From assembly GCF_030247195.1 (NCBI RefSeq), contig NC_080670.1, positions 45,522,194-45,586,193 of the forward strand: a DNA stretch of 64,000 nucleotides. Reading direction: 5' to 3'. Shown here one piece after another: positions 21,735-35,349 of this stretch. A program made the translations under genes and the position numbers. This stretch comes from Topomyia yanbarensis (lineage: Eukaryota > Arthropoda > Insecta > Diptera > Culicidae). The first letter of the stretch is position 1, and each line of letters starts with the position of its first letter. The notes below the pieces were generated by a model. The model did no database searches. It had not been told where the DNA came from and worked only from the letters and a program-made list of their open reading frames with translations.

Positions 21735-21793
21735 TATCGATAAGGAATTCGCCAGACAAATAAAAGGGCACAACAAACCGCTGACGCTTATCG
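21735..21793 (+). promoter_or_regulatory. Candidate GATA sites upstream of amylase
   Basis: TATCGATAAGG at 21735-21745 and CTTATCG at about 21787-21793 are GATA-type core motifs (one per strand). GATA factors often act in insect midgut promoters, so this would suit a digestive enzyme, but such short motifs occur often by chance. Confidence 0.25.
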
Positions 21794-21807
21794 CTACTGT
21801 TTGATGA

Positions 21808-23466
<1,659 letters not shown>

Positions 23467-23522
23467 GAGAGCTTTCACCGCGCAGTTTGTTCTGATCGAA
23501 ACCGTCCCTAGATATCTGATTG

Positions 23523-23528
23523 AATAAA
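23523..23528 (+). terminator. AATAAA polyadenylation signal for amylase
   Basis: AATAAA lies 57 bases after the stop codon at 23464-23466, an appropriate distance for a short 3' UTR. Confidence 0.65.
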
Positions 23529-23529
23529 A

Positions 23530-25060
23530 TCGGCATCATCGGCTTAAAAGCTTACCTGTTTCCCACATTCGATTATCTTCGATTAGATTAGTAGATGCAA
23601 TAAATCACTTCAAACCTGACTGATTTGGTCTTATCGCGCTGCTGCGCCATACGTACGACGGATGCATGCGCCGTAATCCCTACTTGCAAATGACTGTACA
23701 TACCGTTAAGCCGCGCTCGGCCCTTGTCCGAGAAGATACAAACAATTCTTAATAGGGGCATATTATGGTGCTTTATTATCTGCACGGCAATTTATGTGAG
23801 TGGACCTTACGCAAATTGCTAGCCGTAAAGCCTAATGTCGAAGGTGGGTAGAACGTGCAGGGCAATATGTATAGGCAATCGGTGCTAGCCTGTTCCGCAG
23901 CCGGTAAGGTGGTCGAGCTGCACGAGTCTTCTCGGTAGCTGCACGGGAACTAACCGCTGAAGTGCATATATAACTAATTAATTAAGTTACAACAAGAAAT
24001 GAATCGAGAACTGACAAAAAGCGTTATTAGTTAAACGCTGTGCGCCAGTAGCTGGTAGGTTATTACAAGTACTCAACAGGTAATTACATAAACCAATGTT
24101 CTTTTTTATTCCATTTTGCTTTATAGCGAATTAATAAAATCACTAATGTGTGGTGTATGTTTCATGAAGATTCACTGTAAGACGTGATGTACATCAGCAT
24201 CTTACTTCTGTGTTATTTGTTTTTTAATGCAAATTTCTTGCTGGGGGTCCGCGAAGAAAAATATATTTTCCGAGTGCAGATTGAAATTTCAAGTCTTGTT
24301 TCCTAACAAACTGAAAATAACATATTGATAGCATACAAAATCGATGTTTAACCGTGGGAGTCCGCAGCAACCCAGTGCAATTTCTAAGGGGTCCGTGGTA
24401 CGAAAAAGGTTGATGAACCAAAAGTACATTTGTAAATATTACATTCACAGCAATTTGCCAGTGATATTTTATTCTGGAAATTGGCGTTCCTAACATAGTT
24501 CATACGTTTATGCTTACGGTAAATTAACAATGTAACACAGAGTAATTCAACTTTCATTCAAAAATTTGTTTAAAAAACCAGTATAAGCTTTCAAATCGAT
24601 ACGATGGAAATCAGTAGCTCACTACTGCCGCTAACATAACACTGTAATTGTCCGTATTGCGCTATTTATCGTATATATTCTCATATACACCGATAAAATC
24701 CGCTATATTATCGCCGCGGGGGATTCGTACTGCGTAAAAAACCGCGTAATTGGAAAATCAGCGTAAAAATCCCGCAGAATTCAGATAGACATCAGCAAAG
24801 TAGTAGAGAAACTCGTTACAAATATTTTACTTGTTACTGTGTTTTAATTGCCGCAAGGTTCTACTGTATCGATTTTGTTGGCTATTTTCGGCAAATTTGA
24901 GACTAAGAGAAACAAAAGCAATGAAATTGAAAGACGAATAGGTATTCTAGAGCGAATCAGTTATAAACTTAGAACGGAAAACTAGCACTAGGCTGGCTCA
25001 TATGGACATGATCGAAAGGAAATGTGAAGAATCCTTTGCCTTCTGCTAAGTAGGAGTTGG
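23530..25060. other. Intergenic DNA between amylase and the I-like LINE
   Basis: AT-rich, with short unrecognised frames on both strands. No domain or clear transposon terminus was seen. It contains short TATA-rich stretches near 24670-24700. Confidence 0.35.
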
Positions 25061-25066
25061 GCGTTA

Positions 25067-25106
25067 CACCCAAGTTCTACCATAGACCATGCGGTAGACT
25101 TGGGTG
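25067..25106. repeat. Imperfect palindrome at the broken end of the I-like LINE
   Basis: CACCCAAGTTCTACC at 25067-25081 pairs with GGTAGACTTGGGTG at 25093-25106 with a single bulge. It sits exactly where the reverse transcriptase sequence is lost, so it marks a rearrangement junction. Confidence 0.6.
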
Positions 25107-26721
25107 CAACCAAATTGTGTATATGAAGCCATTTGCTTCAACCCAATTGTCGAGGTGAAACACGATCATTTTCACGAACAACTTTCGGATACAGGACAGC
25201 ATTTCGATCGGTCGATACGAGTTGTGGTCGGAGGCTGGTTTTTCTGATTTTTGGATGGCGATGACATTCACTTGTCTCCAGTCATGAGGGACAATACTCC
25301 TCTCAACAATCTTATTAAATAAATTCAACAAGTGTCTCTTGGTAGTGTCTGGCAGATTCTTTAACAAGTTAAGTCTGATTCTGTCTGGCCCTGGAGCTTT
25401 ATTGTTACATGATAAGGGAGCAAGCGAGAGCTCCACCATCGAAAACGGTCTTTCGTTCGCGTTATCGTGAGGGGACGCAGCGCGGTAAATCTTCTGTGCC
25501 GGAGCGGATTCCGGACAAATCTTCTTGGCAATATCGAATATCCAACGGTTTGAATCTTCTGCACTCTAGTTAGTACTGTTTCGGTTTCGCAAACGCCGGG
25601 CCGTGCCCCAAAGAGTGCCCATCGATGTTTCTCTCGTTAGTCCGTCAACGAACCGGCGCCTGTAACTACGTTTCTTGGCTTTCATCAAACTTTTCATTCG
25701 CGTCTCTAACGTTGCATATTGTCGATAGCTAACGGGTAACCCGTCGCCCCAGAAGGTCTTATACGCGGCGGCCTTCTCCGCGTACACGTCTGAGCACTTC
25801 TTGTCGCACCACGGATTAGGAGAACGTTTTTGTATGTTCACGCCGGGTACTGGCTTAGTCTGAGCTTGATTCGCGCCGTCGAGAATCAAGCCAACCAAAA
25901 ATCTGTACTCTTTCTTCCGGAGGAAGTTTTTGGGTAGATTCGATGTTGTCGGATATCGCGGCAGCATAGCTCTTCCAATCGATATTTCGTGTGAAGTCAT
26001 ACGAAATATTGATTGATTTCAATGGCCTTGAACCGTTATTGATTGAGATTACGAGCGGCAGATGGTCGCTGCCGTGGGGATTAAGAATTACCTTCCACGT
26101 GCAATATAACCGCAGCGATGTTGAGCAAAGGGACAAGTCTAAGGCGCTCGGGCGCGCTGGAGGAGCAGGAATCCGCGTCATTTCACCCGTGTTCAAAATT
26201 GTCAAATTGAAGTTATCGCAAAGATCGTGAATTAAGGAAGACCGGTTATCATCATAGAGGCAACCGCATGCGGTACCGTGAGAGTTGAAGTCTTCTAAAA
26301 CTAGTCGCGGTGGCGGCAGGGATTCGAAAAGGTCTTGTAGCCGTCGGTGCCCAACCGCGGTGTTGGGGGGAATATATATGGAAGCTATGCAAAGGCCTTT
26401 GGTTGTTACTTGACAAGCGACAACTTCAATACCTGTTATCGAGGGAAGGTTAATTCTGTAGAAGGAATAGCACTTTTTGATCCCCAAAAGTACTCCTCCA
26501 TAGGGGGTGTCTCGATTCAGGCGAATAATATTAAAATCGTGGAAGTTGAGATCTATATCTGAAGTTAATAAAGTTTCACATACTGCAAATGCATCGCAAC
26601 TCAAACTATTTATTAAAATTTTGAAGGAATCGATTTTCGGGATGATACTTTTGCAACTCCACTGCAGAACAGTCGTTAAATCCGTGACCTCGTTCGATGA
26701 GTTAGCCATCGAAGGATACAA
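25077..26721 (-). pseudogene. I-like LINE ORF2: endonuclease and N-terminal RT, frameshifted
   Basis: The endonuclease is open from 26721: LQWSCKSIIPK (the catalytic Asn of the usual QWNCRSI is Ser), AVCETLL (Glu kept, Trp changed), LEDFNSHGTACGCLYDD (Asp kept) and NPHGSDHLPLV (SDH kept). Frameshifts near 25860-26000, 25566 and 25400 connect a linker (PWCDKKCSDVYAEKAAAYK) and the first reverse transcriptase blocks: NKAPGPDRIRLNLLKNLPD, VNVIAIQKSEKPASDHNSYR and PIEMLSCIRKLFVKMI. It ends after EANGFIYT, where the QFGFRRG motif should begin. It cannot make an active protein. Confidence 0.8.
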
Positions 26722-28130
26722 TCGCTGAAAGGAGGGGCCATTTAGCAGTCAACTGCTTCAAAAATGTTCTCACTGTAGCTAGAAAAGGTAACATAAGACT
26801 TTTAATAGGATCAGTAATATTGCAAGTTTTTATTGTCCAGTCCACTATGTGCGAGAGTTTGATAATTCCGGTGCTGATTATTCTCGAATTGAAAGAAAGG
26901 AACACCTGGGATTTTTGATGTTCCTGGAAGTGCTGGGAACTCCTTCTCTGAGCTTAATCCTTCGAGACCAGGAGCTACTTGCTTCGGTTTGGTTGCAACA
27001 CTTCCAATAGATGTCCCTTTCGGAGCCCCGTCAAGGGACAGCTTCTGGCCTTTGCAAGAAACTTTAGGAGAGGAAAAGTTCCTCCTCTTCCTATAACTTC
27101 TAGGCACCCTAGTAGATGTCCCCTCTTGTGGGTCATCAGCCTCGCCCTCGTCAGGAGGCCAGTGAGCATAGATGTTTGTTGAGGATGGTGGCGTAGCTTT
27201 CTTTAGCATTTCTGCGAAAGAATATCTGGATCGTCCCGCAAGGGAACGTTTCAGTTTATCGCCGCGTATTATGCAGACTCCTGCACAGTAAGGACACTTT
27301 TCGGCTTTCTTACTGCACGAATCATCTAGTTGATTATCCCCGCATTTTCCACAGCGGGCCTTATTGCTACAATGGGTGGCTGTGTGACCCAATTGTTTAC
27401 ACTTTGAGCAATTCATGACCCGCGGTACAAACAGACGCACAGGCAGACGAATCCTGTGTAAGAGGATATAGTTCGGCAAAGTGGTACAAGCGAAGGTCAC
27501 CCGATAAGAGTTTGATTGTGAGTATGTTTTTGAACCATCCCCCGTAACTACTACTGAGTGCAAACGCTTGCACTCAAATATTTTCACTGGCTTAAGTACG
27601 CGGTCTCTAAAGCGGCCAACCCCGTACTTCAGCAGATCCTTGCACGTCAGACTCTCATCGGTGACGACGCCTTTAGGTTGTACCTCTACCGCTGGAATAT
27701 ACACGTTATAATCCCGCGTAAAGTGCTCACAACAAGCAATATCGTTTGCCTGCTTTGAGTTGGCTAGCAACACCCTTATCTTGTCCGAGCGGACCTTTGA
27801 AATTTCGGTCACAGCCGAGAACCGTTCTGTCAGGTCTTTAGAAATCTGAAGAAGATTCAGTGATTTACTCTTGGGCCGAAAGAAGACCACAAATGAACCT
27901 GGGCAGCATTTGGGCCGGGGGGAGCCTTAGTAGTTGAACCCGATTCAACTTCCATTTGACCATCCGAAGAGGGCACCATAGAAAACGTCAACGCACGGGG
28001 TCAGTGCCCGCGCGGACGGAAGAAAGCAATAAATGTGTTACAAAAGACAAAACCACTTAGCTTTAAACTGGTGTCCAACGACGAACCGATCCAGTCTATA
28101 TAGCTGGCTATTGTTTAATCCTCACACGCG
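25080..28130 (-). mobile_element. I-superfamily LINE (dead), lacking its 3' part
   Basis: On the minus strand: an upstream leader (to about 28130, end uncertain), ORF1 with zinc knuckles, and ORF2 endonuclease plus the beginning of the reverse transcriptase. The sequence stops in the first reverse transcriptase motifs, so the catalytic FADD region, the C-terminus and the 3' UTR are missing. This is the opposite of the usual 5' truncation and implies a later deletion or rearrangement near 25080. Confidence 0.8.
26811..27979 (-). pseudogene. I-like LINE ORF1 (gag-like, CCHC knuckles), one frameshift
   Basis: The long open part encodes 359 residues from 27890 to 26811. An upstream ATG at 27979 (MVPSSDGQMEVESGS, then a Pro-rich stretch) joins it after one frame change near 27910, so the original ORF1 was about 390 residues. 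NYILLHRIRLPVRLFVPRVM leads into a zinc knuckle, CSKCKQLGHTATHC (residues 161-174 of the 359), then CGKC and CPYC clusters. The C-terminal third is basic and Ser/Pro-rich. The protein would bind the element RNA. This part is better preserved than ORF2. Confidence 0.8.
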
Positions 28131-29299
28131 AACAAAAGACTGAGGACCGAACTGAACTAGCAGAATAACCTTGTACGCGGATTAGCACTATTTTTTGTCT
28201 TAATACACAGCACGGACTAGAAAAAAAACATCTGTCTCGATGGAGAGCTCGAAAACGAATGGTTCGTAGAACATGTCTGTGTTATGTAAAATATTTGACG
28301 TCCGTGGCTAAAAAACATCGAATAACAATAACAAATATATTATTTTGAATATAAGCCTTTATATTCCCGTTAAAAAAGAAACGGTGCCGAATTATTTCGT
28401 GAGGAAAACAAAACTTTTTGTACTGCAAAAACCGGTCGAGGTTAGGTATTTCATGAGGCAAACAAACCAAATTCCTTTGGCGGTACATTGCATCTGTGGT
28501 TGAAAATCAGCTTTTTGATAGATTCCGCTGTTAAATCAAAGCGACAACCATGGGAATAGTTTCAACTGACACCTTACACTTTTCTGTTGCGATTCGAGAA
28601 CATCCGACTAACATCCACCAACCTCTTACTTTATAGTGATACCGAATCGGGAAACATAAAACATTAGGTTTGGTTGATGAATACCAATAACCCTCCTAGC
28701 CATTAGAGAAGAACGATAGATTGATGGTTGTTTAGACTTGCTTTCCAATTTTCGCACCACGACTTTCACCGCACCGCGGTGAATCCCTAACCATGTAATA
28801 GTTCCCACATCAGCACTAGCTGTAACATCCAGCCTACTACATGCCTGTCGGTTATTACGCAACGGGCACTAATTAATTTAATTAGTTATGAAATAGCGCC
28901 CCAATGTTTCATTTTCAAGTGCTTGCTTTTTACTGCACTGGGGGCCAAAACTCAAGCGATAACTGTACGCCCATCAGCCCTCACCAACAACAGGCTGCTT
29001 CGGCATCTGAGTACAGGGCTGTCTTCAGACCATTCAGAGCCGCTTGGGGTATATTGAATTAAGGAGCCTCCTGATATTACGAAGACGGATAGTTTTAAAA
29101 TATCGAACCAATATATATTGTATACATTGTTTGAAAGTTACTTTTGTTTCCTAGCTGGAGTACAACATTTCATGGAGAATGAGCTAGGGAATATATCACG
29201 GTATTCCTTTTGTGCTCCCTGCCTTGCAGGCCCAGGTATAACAATGTCCAAATAAGTCGATCATACTTTGTTTTTAATCTTCTTGCTTGTGAATATTGA
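28131..29299. other. Intergenic DNA, no gene supported
   Basis: Only short unrecognised frames. Possibly includes the 5' leader of the I-like LINE up to about 28250. Confidence 0.35.
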
Positions 29300-29370
29300 T
29301 GGCACCGGTGGTTGAGTAATAAGCGAGACCGCCACTCATCCCAGTTGGTCTGGGTTCAATCCCAGCCGAG
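29300..29370 (+). mobile_element. SINE copy 2, head half (split by 29371-31522)
   Basis: Matches the tRNA-like head of the SINE at 4850, with an A-box-like GGTTGAGTAATAAGCG and a B box GGTTCAATCCC at 29353-29363. It stops after CCCAGCCGAG, exactly where the inverted-repeat element begins; the body of the SINE resumes at 31523. Confidence 0.8.
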
Positions 29371-31522
29371 CTGCCCTTTTATGCAATTCTGACGTTAGCG
29401 CCAATAGGAATATTTTTCAGGAAACCAATTTTTGTGTTTCGTGATGTTTTCAAAAGGACGAATAATGTTTCAACTATCTGTTCTGTACAAAATGTGTACA
29501 ATCCATCGTAGATAATAGCCAATTGCTTAAATTTTCATTTTTTGGCAAAAACCTGGTAAATTTTAGCTAACGTCACTTTTGCAAAAAAATAGCGATTTCA
29601 TTTCACTGTGTTTATGCAATTCTGACGTACGTATACAAACCAAAAGTACCGGGTAAAACGTGTCGTATATTATCAATCGTTTCAATTGAATTATCTGCAA
29701 ATGATTATTACTTCCTTCAAGTTTCCGAGGCTATATGTGGTGGTCTGGTCAGATGGTCGGTTTTGGATCTATACGGATGTTCCGTGGGTTATGTCCGATG
29801 GCCATTCAGTACATTTTCATTAATTTTCCAAAGTTTAGCTGCAAGTCAGGCATTATTATAAAATGTATTTTATATTTTATCCTACATTTGAACACTATAA
29901 CTTCATTTTGGTATCATGTAGGCCTCTTTCAGGCAACGTGGAAGCAGTTCTGGGCTGGAAGTCCTAGTGAATATGGAATGCGCTACCCATGTTTGTGAAA
30001 CATTTATACTTGAAGATACCTGCCATGCGGCACATTAATGATGATCTGCAGACATGTAAAGTCATCCGGAAACACGGAGAAACTTTACAACCCATTCGGT
30101 GAATCCGGATTCCTTTTCAACGGACACATTTTTAAGTGAATATTCCTGTCACGCGGCACATCAAGGTGCACCAGCTTGGTTTTCTACGATCAATGCTATC
30201 ACATGTAAAGTCATCCGGGATGAAACGTTTTTGTTAAACATTTCTGTCATGCGACATATCAAATAATATCAACTCTATAATTTATTGACAATGCAAATTC
30301 AATGCCAAATAGGGACACTTTATTAACAATTCTGGAATATGGAAGTTCCGACCAAACAATTCTAGTAATTATTTCTGTCATGCGGCACATCAAATTCTGT
30401 GATCTGTGAAAAATACAATCATATTTGAAGACATTTGGATACAGTGTTCCACTTAACGACTGATCCCGGTAATTCCGGTTTCCCGCTTCTTTGGTAATTT
30501 TTTAGTGAATATTCCTGTTACACGGCACATCAAAATACATCATATAGGTTGTCTATAAACTATTCAAGCACATTTGAAGTCTTCTTAGTACACGGTTATT
30601 CTGGAGTTGATTGCATTTTTAGTGGATCAAGCGTGTCGAATAACAGGTGTGTTCAGGTATAAACGTTTCACAGGTATGGATTACTCATTTTGAATCCACA
30701 AAGTCTCTCAGATGATTTCAAAATTAGTTTAGAGCCTTTATATATACAATGTATTAATGTTCATGTTATATTAATACCAGTTTTCATGCTATACTTTGAA
30801 AAATTAATGAAACTGGCTTAACATGGCCTCGGACTCACCCCATGAAATTTTCGTATAAATTTGGAGCCGGATATGTGAACAGTTCAACTCACGGTTTATG
30901 AGACTTGAATAAATTCCATTTCATTTGCAAGTGTTTTGGTTGGAATCGGTTTTGAAATTAATTGGTTGGGTACCAATTGCGCACTACAATGATGAAATAT
31001 AGAACAACAGCGGTCAAGGTTTTGAACAAAAGTTTTCACCAAGATACATTCGTACATTATTGTGGTATGAAAAATACATGTTGAAAAAGACTAAGCTTGC
31101 TGCTTTAAAGAAGCATTCGAAGTTGCACAGGAGACTTCTTCATAAAATATAAATAGCTAAAAAAAATTATCGTGCTAAATGAACTAATTTGAATACCACC
31201 CTAGCATAAATATAACACCACCCTAGCCATTTACATCACAAAATGGTGCTTATCTAGCTCCCAACATTACTTATGATACAACAGCTTAAGAATAAATTGT
31301 TTTGCCTTGTTAAATATACCTTCAATACTATATTGCACCAGTACGTCACTTTGGTAAAAAATGGCGTCTACGTCACATTGTTTTTCTCGTTTTAAAAGGC
31401 CATTTTGCATAATTTTTTAAAGACAATTACACTGAAAGACGTGGATTTTTGTGGAGAATTCAGAAATATAAAAAAAATGAAATTTGACCAAAGTGGCGCT
31501 TACGTCGCTTTTGCATACAAGG
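29371..31522. mobile_element. 2,152-bp TIR element inserted in a SINE
   Basis: The left end begins CTGCCCTTTTATGCAA and continues with GACGTTAGCGCCA. The right end (about 31490-31522) is its inverse: TGGCGCTTACGTCG, then TTGCATACAAGGGCAG. The ends match over about 33 bases with a few mismatches. CGAG before and CAAG after suggest a 4-bp target duplication. ACGTCA/TGACGT motifs recur near both ends (about 29389, 29571, 29620, 31344, 31368, 31502). No transposase is seen, so it is non-autonomous. Its superfamily is not assigned. Confidence 0.85.
30000..30560 (+). repeat. Degenerate 96-132-bp tandem array inside the TIR element
   Basis: A motif close to TTCCTGTCAYGCGGCACATC recurs at about 30019, 30145, 30243, 30374 and 30503. 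Between copies are blocks like CATGTAAAGTCATCCGG or ATTTGAAGTCTTC. About five units are recognisable. Confidence 0.75.
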
Positions 31523-31735
31523 GCAGCAAGGTCGTTGAGATTTTTTTGAGGTGAAAAAATCTGTGGTCACGCCTTCCTTCGGAAGGGAAGTAAGGCCCGT
31601 TGGTCCCGGTCCATGTGTTGATGGGTCGATATCTAGTCCAGATAGGGAAGTCACCTCTCTGGCGTCGGTGTATAGCCTCGTAGCGAAAATAGGCCGACGA
31701 AAAATAACTAGAACTGGAAGAGGAAGAAGCTTATG
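31523..31735 (+). mobile_element. SINE copy 2, body half
   Basis: GGTCGTTGAGATTTTT, GTCACGCCTTCCTT, CTAGTCCAGATAGG and TCTGGCGTCGG match copy 1 at 4919-5042. The tail ends in a GAAGAGGAAGAAGC stretch. Compared with copy 1, about a dozen extra bases lie near 31595-31610. Confidence 0.8.
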
Positions 31736-33240
31736 AATATTTTGACATTTTTGTTTATTTCTACGAAAATTAAAGAAAGCATCACGTTCTTCAATGAGAG
31801 CGACTGATAATTAGTCAATTGGATCGTAAAAAATTATTTGAGGAGACAAAGAATTTCACGATTAAGTATTATCCAGAAAATATGGACACCGGGTAAGCTT
31901 CTTCTCACGTGAGTGGGTGATGTCAGCTCAATAGACAATTTGTTCTGAGAATTCGATGTTAAAACCCCTTAAACCACCCTCCTTCCGTTGGTTTCTACTT
32001 TTATTTATAAAACGTAAAAGACAGCTTGTTAATCGTTCAATGAACATAATTTGAAAAATTGAAAACCGTCTCACTCTATCAACGAAGGCGCCCCTGGCTC
32101 CCGCCCAATTTCCCCGTCCATGAAAACAGCACTGTTTGGGTGGCGCATGAGAAACAGTTCTAGCTGGTTATATGCACTTCGGGTGCAGAAGATGGCCCTT
32201 AAGGGAGATCATCAATATCTTCGGATTGCACTTTGCGTGTGTAGAAGCGCATCGAACGGTTGGAGAGAATGGCAAATTTCTATAATTAATCTAAAAGATT
32301 CTATTAGTTTTCACCGTGGTATCCGGAAAATCCTCCCCATTAGTGGGATATGGGGAATAGCACACACTGATCAGCACGACGAAGAATCCCTGATTGGACT
32401 GATGCAGCGCATACCTTCTGTTTTCGAAAGTCATTGATTAGTTTAGTTTTCTTTTGTTAGCTGCATTTTGCTTCATTTTGGTTGGTCAGCCGCGCGGATG
32501 TTCCTCTAACAGGAATGTAGGTTTGGCTAATCAAAGAAATCTTTCCGCAATGAGCGCCTGTGCGATGCTTCATTCATCAGTAGACAGTATGTCGCTGGAG
32601 AGCTCGTGATGATCTCCGATGAATGCGGTTCCGTTGTTTGAACGCGCCGTTCGTTGGGCCCTTTTCGAAAAATTAGGTGACTAGGGAATTGGGTCAACAG
32701 CGCGCAGGGCCCAGCTTAGCTGGTTCGAATTGTATTTGATGCTGTCATCATCAACTATAATTAGTCCAGTTCATGGGTTAGCGATTCGTGCGGAAGAAAG
32801 GGAAGTTTGTAATGTGAATATGTTCAAATGGCTGGGATGATGTGCTGTTAGGTTTTTGTTGGTTCAATCTTTTAAAATGAAATAACGGTTGTTTAAGGCA
32901 AGATGTTTCGACATATTCTATCAATGAAAGGCAGAATTTTCCGCGACAAAATAAAACAATTGGTGTATAAAAATAAGTCATGGTTATAGTAATGTAGAGT
33001 TCAGATGTTAATGTGTAGTGACGGCATGCACCTTTGAACTAATCAGATAAATTATACAGGGGGCGCGACAATTTTTTTTTGTACAAATTACATCAGTTAA
33101 TCATATTTGCAATGAATGTGCTGTGGTTTATTTTCTGTCGTAGTATATGGGAATTATGTCTATGCTTCCGAAAACTGCCGCATGCACGTTTTACCATGTT
33201 TAAGCACTATTTACATCTATCCGATCCGATTCAGTGACGG
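31736..33240. other. Intergenic DNA, no gene supported
   Basis: A 105-codon plus frame (32120-32437) has no recognisable domain. Nothing else is supported. Confidence 0.35.
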
Positions 33241-33244
33241 TTTA

Positions 33245-33381
33245 GTACCGTGCACGAACACCAATATTCTTTCATAAACTTCAAATACGAGCATTCACAC
33301 TTATTCGGCACGGCACTACGCTGGACATGTGTGAATGCTCGCATTTAAACTATACGAAAAAATATTGGTGTCCGTGCACGA
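33245..33381. mobile_element. Fold-back MITE, about 137 bp
   Basis: The left arm (CGTGCACGAACACCAATATT, then to GCATTCACAC at about 33300) is the inverse of about 33329-33381 (GTGTGAATGCTCGCATTT, then AATATTGGTGTCCGTGCACG). The arms are about 52 bp with several mismatches. A half copy lies at 1930-1992. Confidence 0.75.
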
Positions 33382-34000
33382 ATTTATTATGGTTTATTAT
33401 ACATTACCGTACAAACGCTCGAGCCCTTCGCGACGATACATGCTATCGTGAAGTACAATGAATATTACATTGTGAATCATGGCCTGCTGCAATGGGATTT
33501 AAGCAGTTTTCATAATAGTCCAATCTTTTCAACTAGCTGGAACTATGGGGAATTTGATGGGTTCATCCTTCGACGCAAAATTAACGTTGTTGGTCTCATA
33601 CCATTTTTACTCGTTTCGAGGATAGCTGTGGGGTACCATATCAGGCTAAAATGGAGTTGAAAAGTTGTTTAGTTTTAGGAGTGGCGAGTGTCGCTTCTGA
33701 AGATGCACTTTTTGGAATGTCGCATTGATTATTTTTCCAAACAGATCTAAGGAGCGCCAATTTCACCACAACCACAAATTGCATGTGAGATCAGAAAATT
33801 TAAAGTAAATTTTAACATTTTCTTCTCTCCATGAAGGATTGATAAATTTGGACTGAAATTGCATACAGCCTTTTTGGTAATGGGTCTTCAATAAAAATGA
33901 GAGTTTTTTTCAGTCATGTAGTTAAAAAACAAAACAAAATTTTTCAACGCGTTCAGTATTTTTTTTATTAAAAATATAATGTTAATTCTTCAAAAAAACG

Positions 34001-35050
34001 TCAATGAATATTGGAGAAGGGGCCCTGGTCAGCCGTACGACGCAACTTAGTCCAGAAGCTCTCACAAGAGCGCTGGACGGCACTGACGTCCATCTTCCGT
34101 ATACAATTCCGGATCCTGGTAGTCAACTGTTTCGTATCCTTGGCCCACCAATTATTTTTGTACACTAGGGCACTAAGGGGGTCGAAGAAATCCTCAATGG
34201 GACTGTAATGGGGCGAGGTTTTTTCCTTATATATTCCACTGCAAGTTGGTCGGGTTCCTTTCTTTCGGCATGTTCGGTATCTTTTTCTGCTCAAGATACT
34301 CCAGCGTCTTCTTGGCGTAATGGGAAGACGCTTTGTCCGACCAGAGGATGTACTTTCCATCAGCATGATGCTCCTTTAAGAACGGCAGAAGAATTTTCTA
34401 AAGACACTCCTCCTGGTACACTTGTTGATTGATGGTCAGACCGATCGGCTTGAACCACGGCTTTGAAACCCCTCTGTTCGATATGGCGATCTACAGCATA
34501 ACTTTTTTTTTCAAATTTATGCTTCAACTTATATTTTACTTCGGGGGGTGTGGCCAACTTGTCGCTGGAATAGTAGCTGTCATTTCCTGGAATGTGGGTC
34601 TTCGAGAGCGGAAAGTAACTTTCGTCGTACAGCACGAACGACGTCCCCGGGGTAGTTCTTTGTCATCCACCGGAACTGTGATTTCACGATCGCTATCTGC
34701 TCGTCGGTGTAGTCGGGGGACCGAGTCATGTTCCGACAGATGATGTCCTCCATCTTGAGGGTTCGGTGAATTAAGGTTTGGCAGCAGTGATATTATCGAC
34801 CAGCGTCACGTAAACTCGTTTAGTCCTTGTTGTCGAACAGCTTTTTCAACGCTTCCTTCTTCTTTTTCGTAATTACCTTCGACAGACGGCCGCTACTGAC
34901 CTTCCGCTCTACGCTCAGGGATGACAGGATCGAGTAAACTGTACTCACGGGCGTCTCGAAATTGGTCTACCGTAAATTTTTTTCACGATGACCATGTGTT
35001 TCGTAAAACTGTACAACACACTTGCGGAGTGCCTGCTGTTTCGACGCCAT
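34001..35050 (-). pseudogene. Mariner/Tc1-type transposase, frameshifted
   Basis: The ATG at 35050 starts MASKQQALRKCVVQFYETH, followed by a helix-turn-helix region with stops (STVYSILSSLSVERK). The catalytic core appears at 34635-34360 (LYDESYFPLSKTHIPGNDSY, YSSDKLATPPEVKYKLKHKF). Another frame carries the second aspartate (WSDKASSHYAKKTLEYLEQ) near 34330-34270, and the last frame reads SPIEDFFDPLSALVYKNNWW with a FSNIH C-terminus at the stop 34001-34003. At least four frame changes or stops are present. ACGCGTT-containing sequence near 33944 and 35200 may be remnants of the inverted ends. Confidence 0.85.
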
Positions 35051-35349
35051 CTTCGATTGAACTGACAACACCCGAGCGAAAAGAAACATACCACCCATTT
35101 CTAGGGAGTTTAGAGAGCAATTCTCTTGGAGAGAAAAAAATTACGCTCTTTACTTTGATTACAGAAAAGTATTGAAATCATTTTCATTTTTTATTGAACA
35201 CGCGTTATTTTGGGATAATTTGAACTGGATCATAATTGCATAACAGAGTCATTGAATGTTTTCTCTTGAAATTTTGGGTAGACATTGTTTAGAGTGTATT
35301 GTTTACACTGTATTTTTATCGCTGCCAGTTTCTCGAAAATAGGAGAAAA

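Noticed and set aside
35205..35245. Left terminal repeat of the plus-strand ITmD37E-like copy
   Set aside because: The sequence does not match the candidate right end at 36213-36237 well enough to call.
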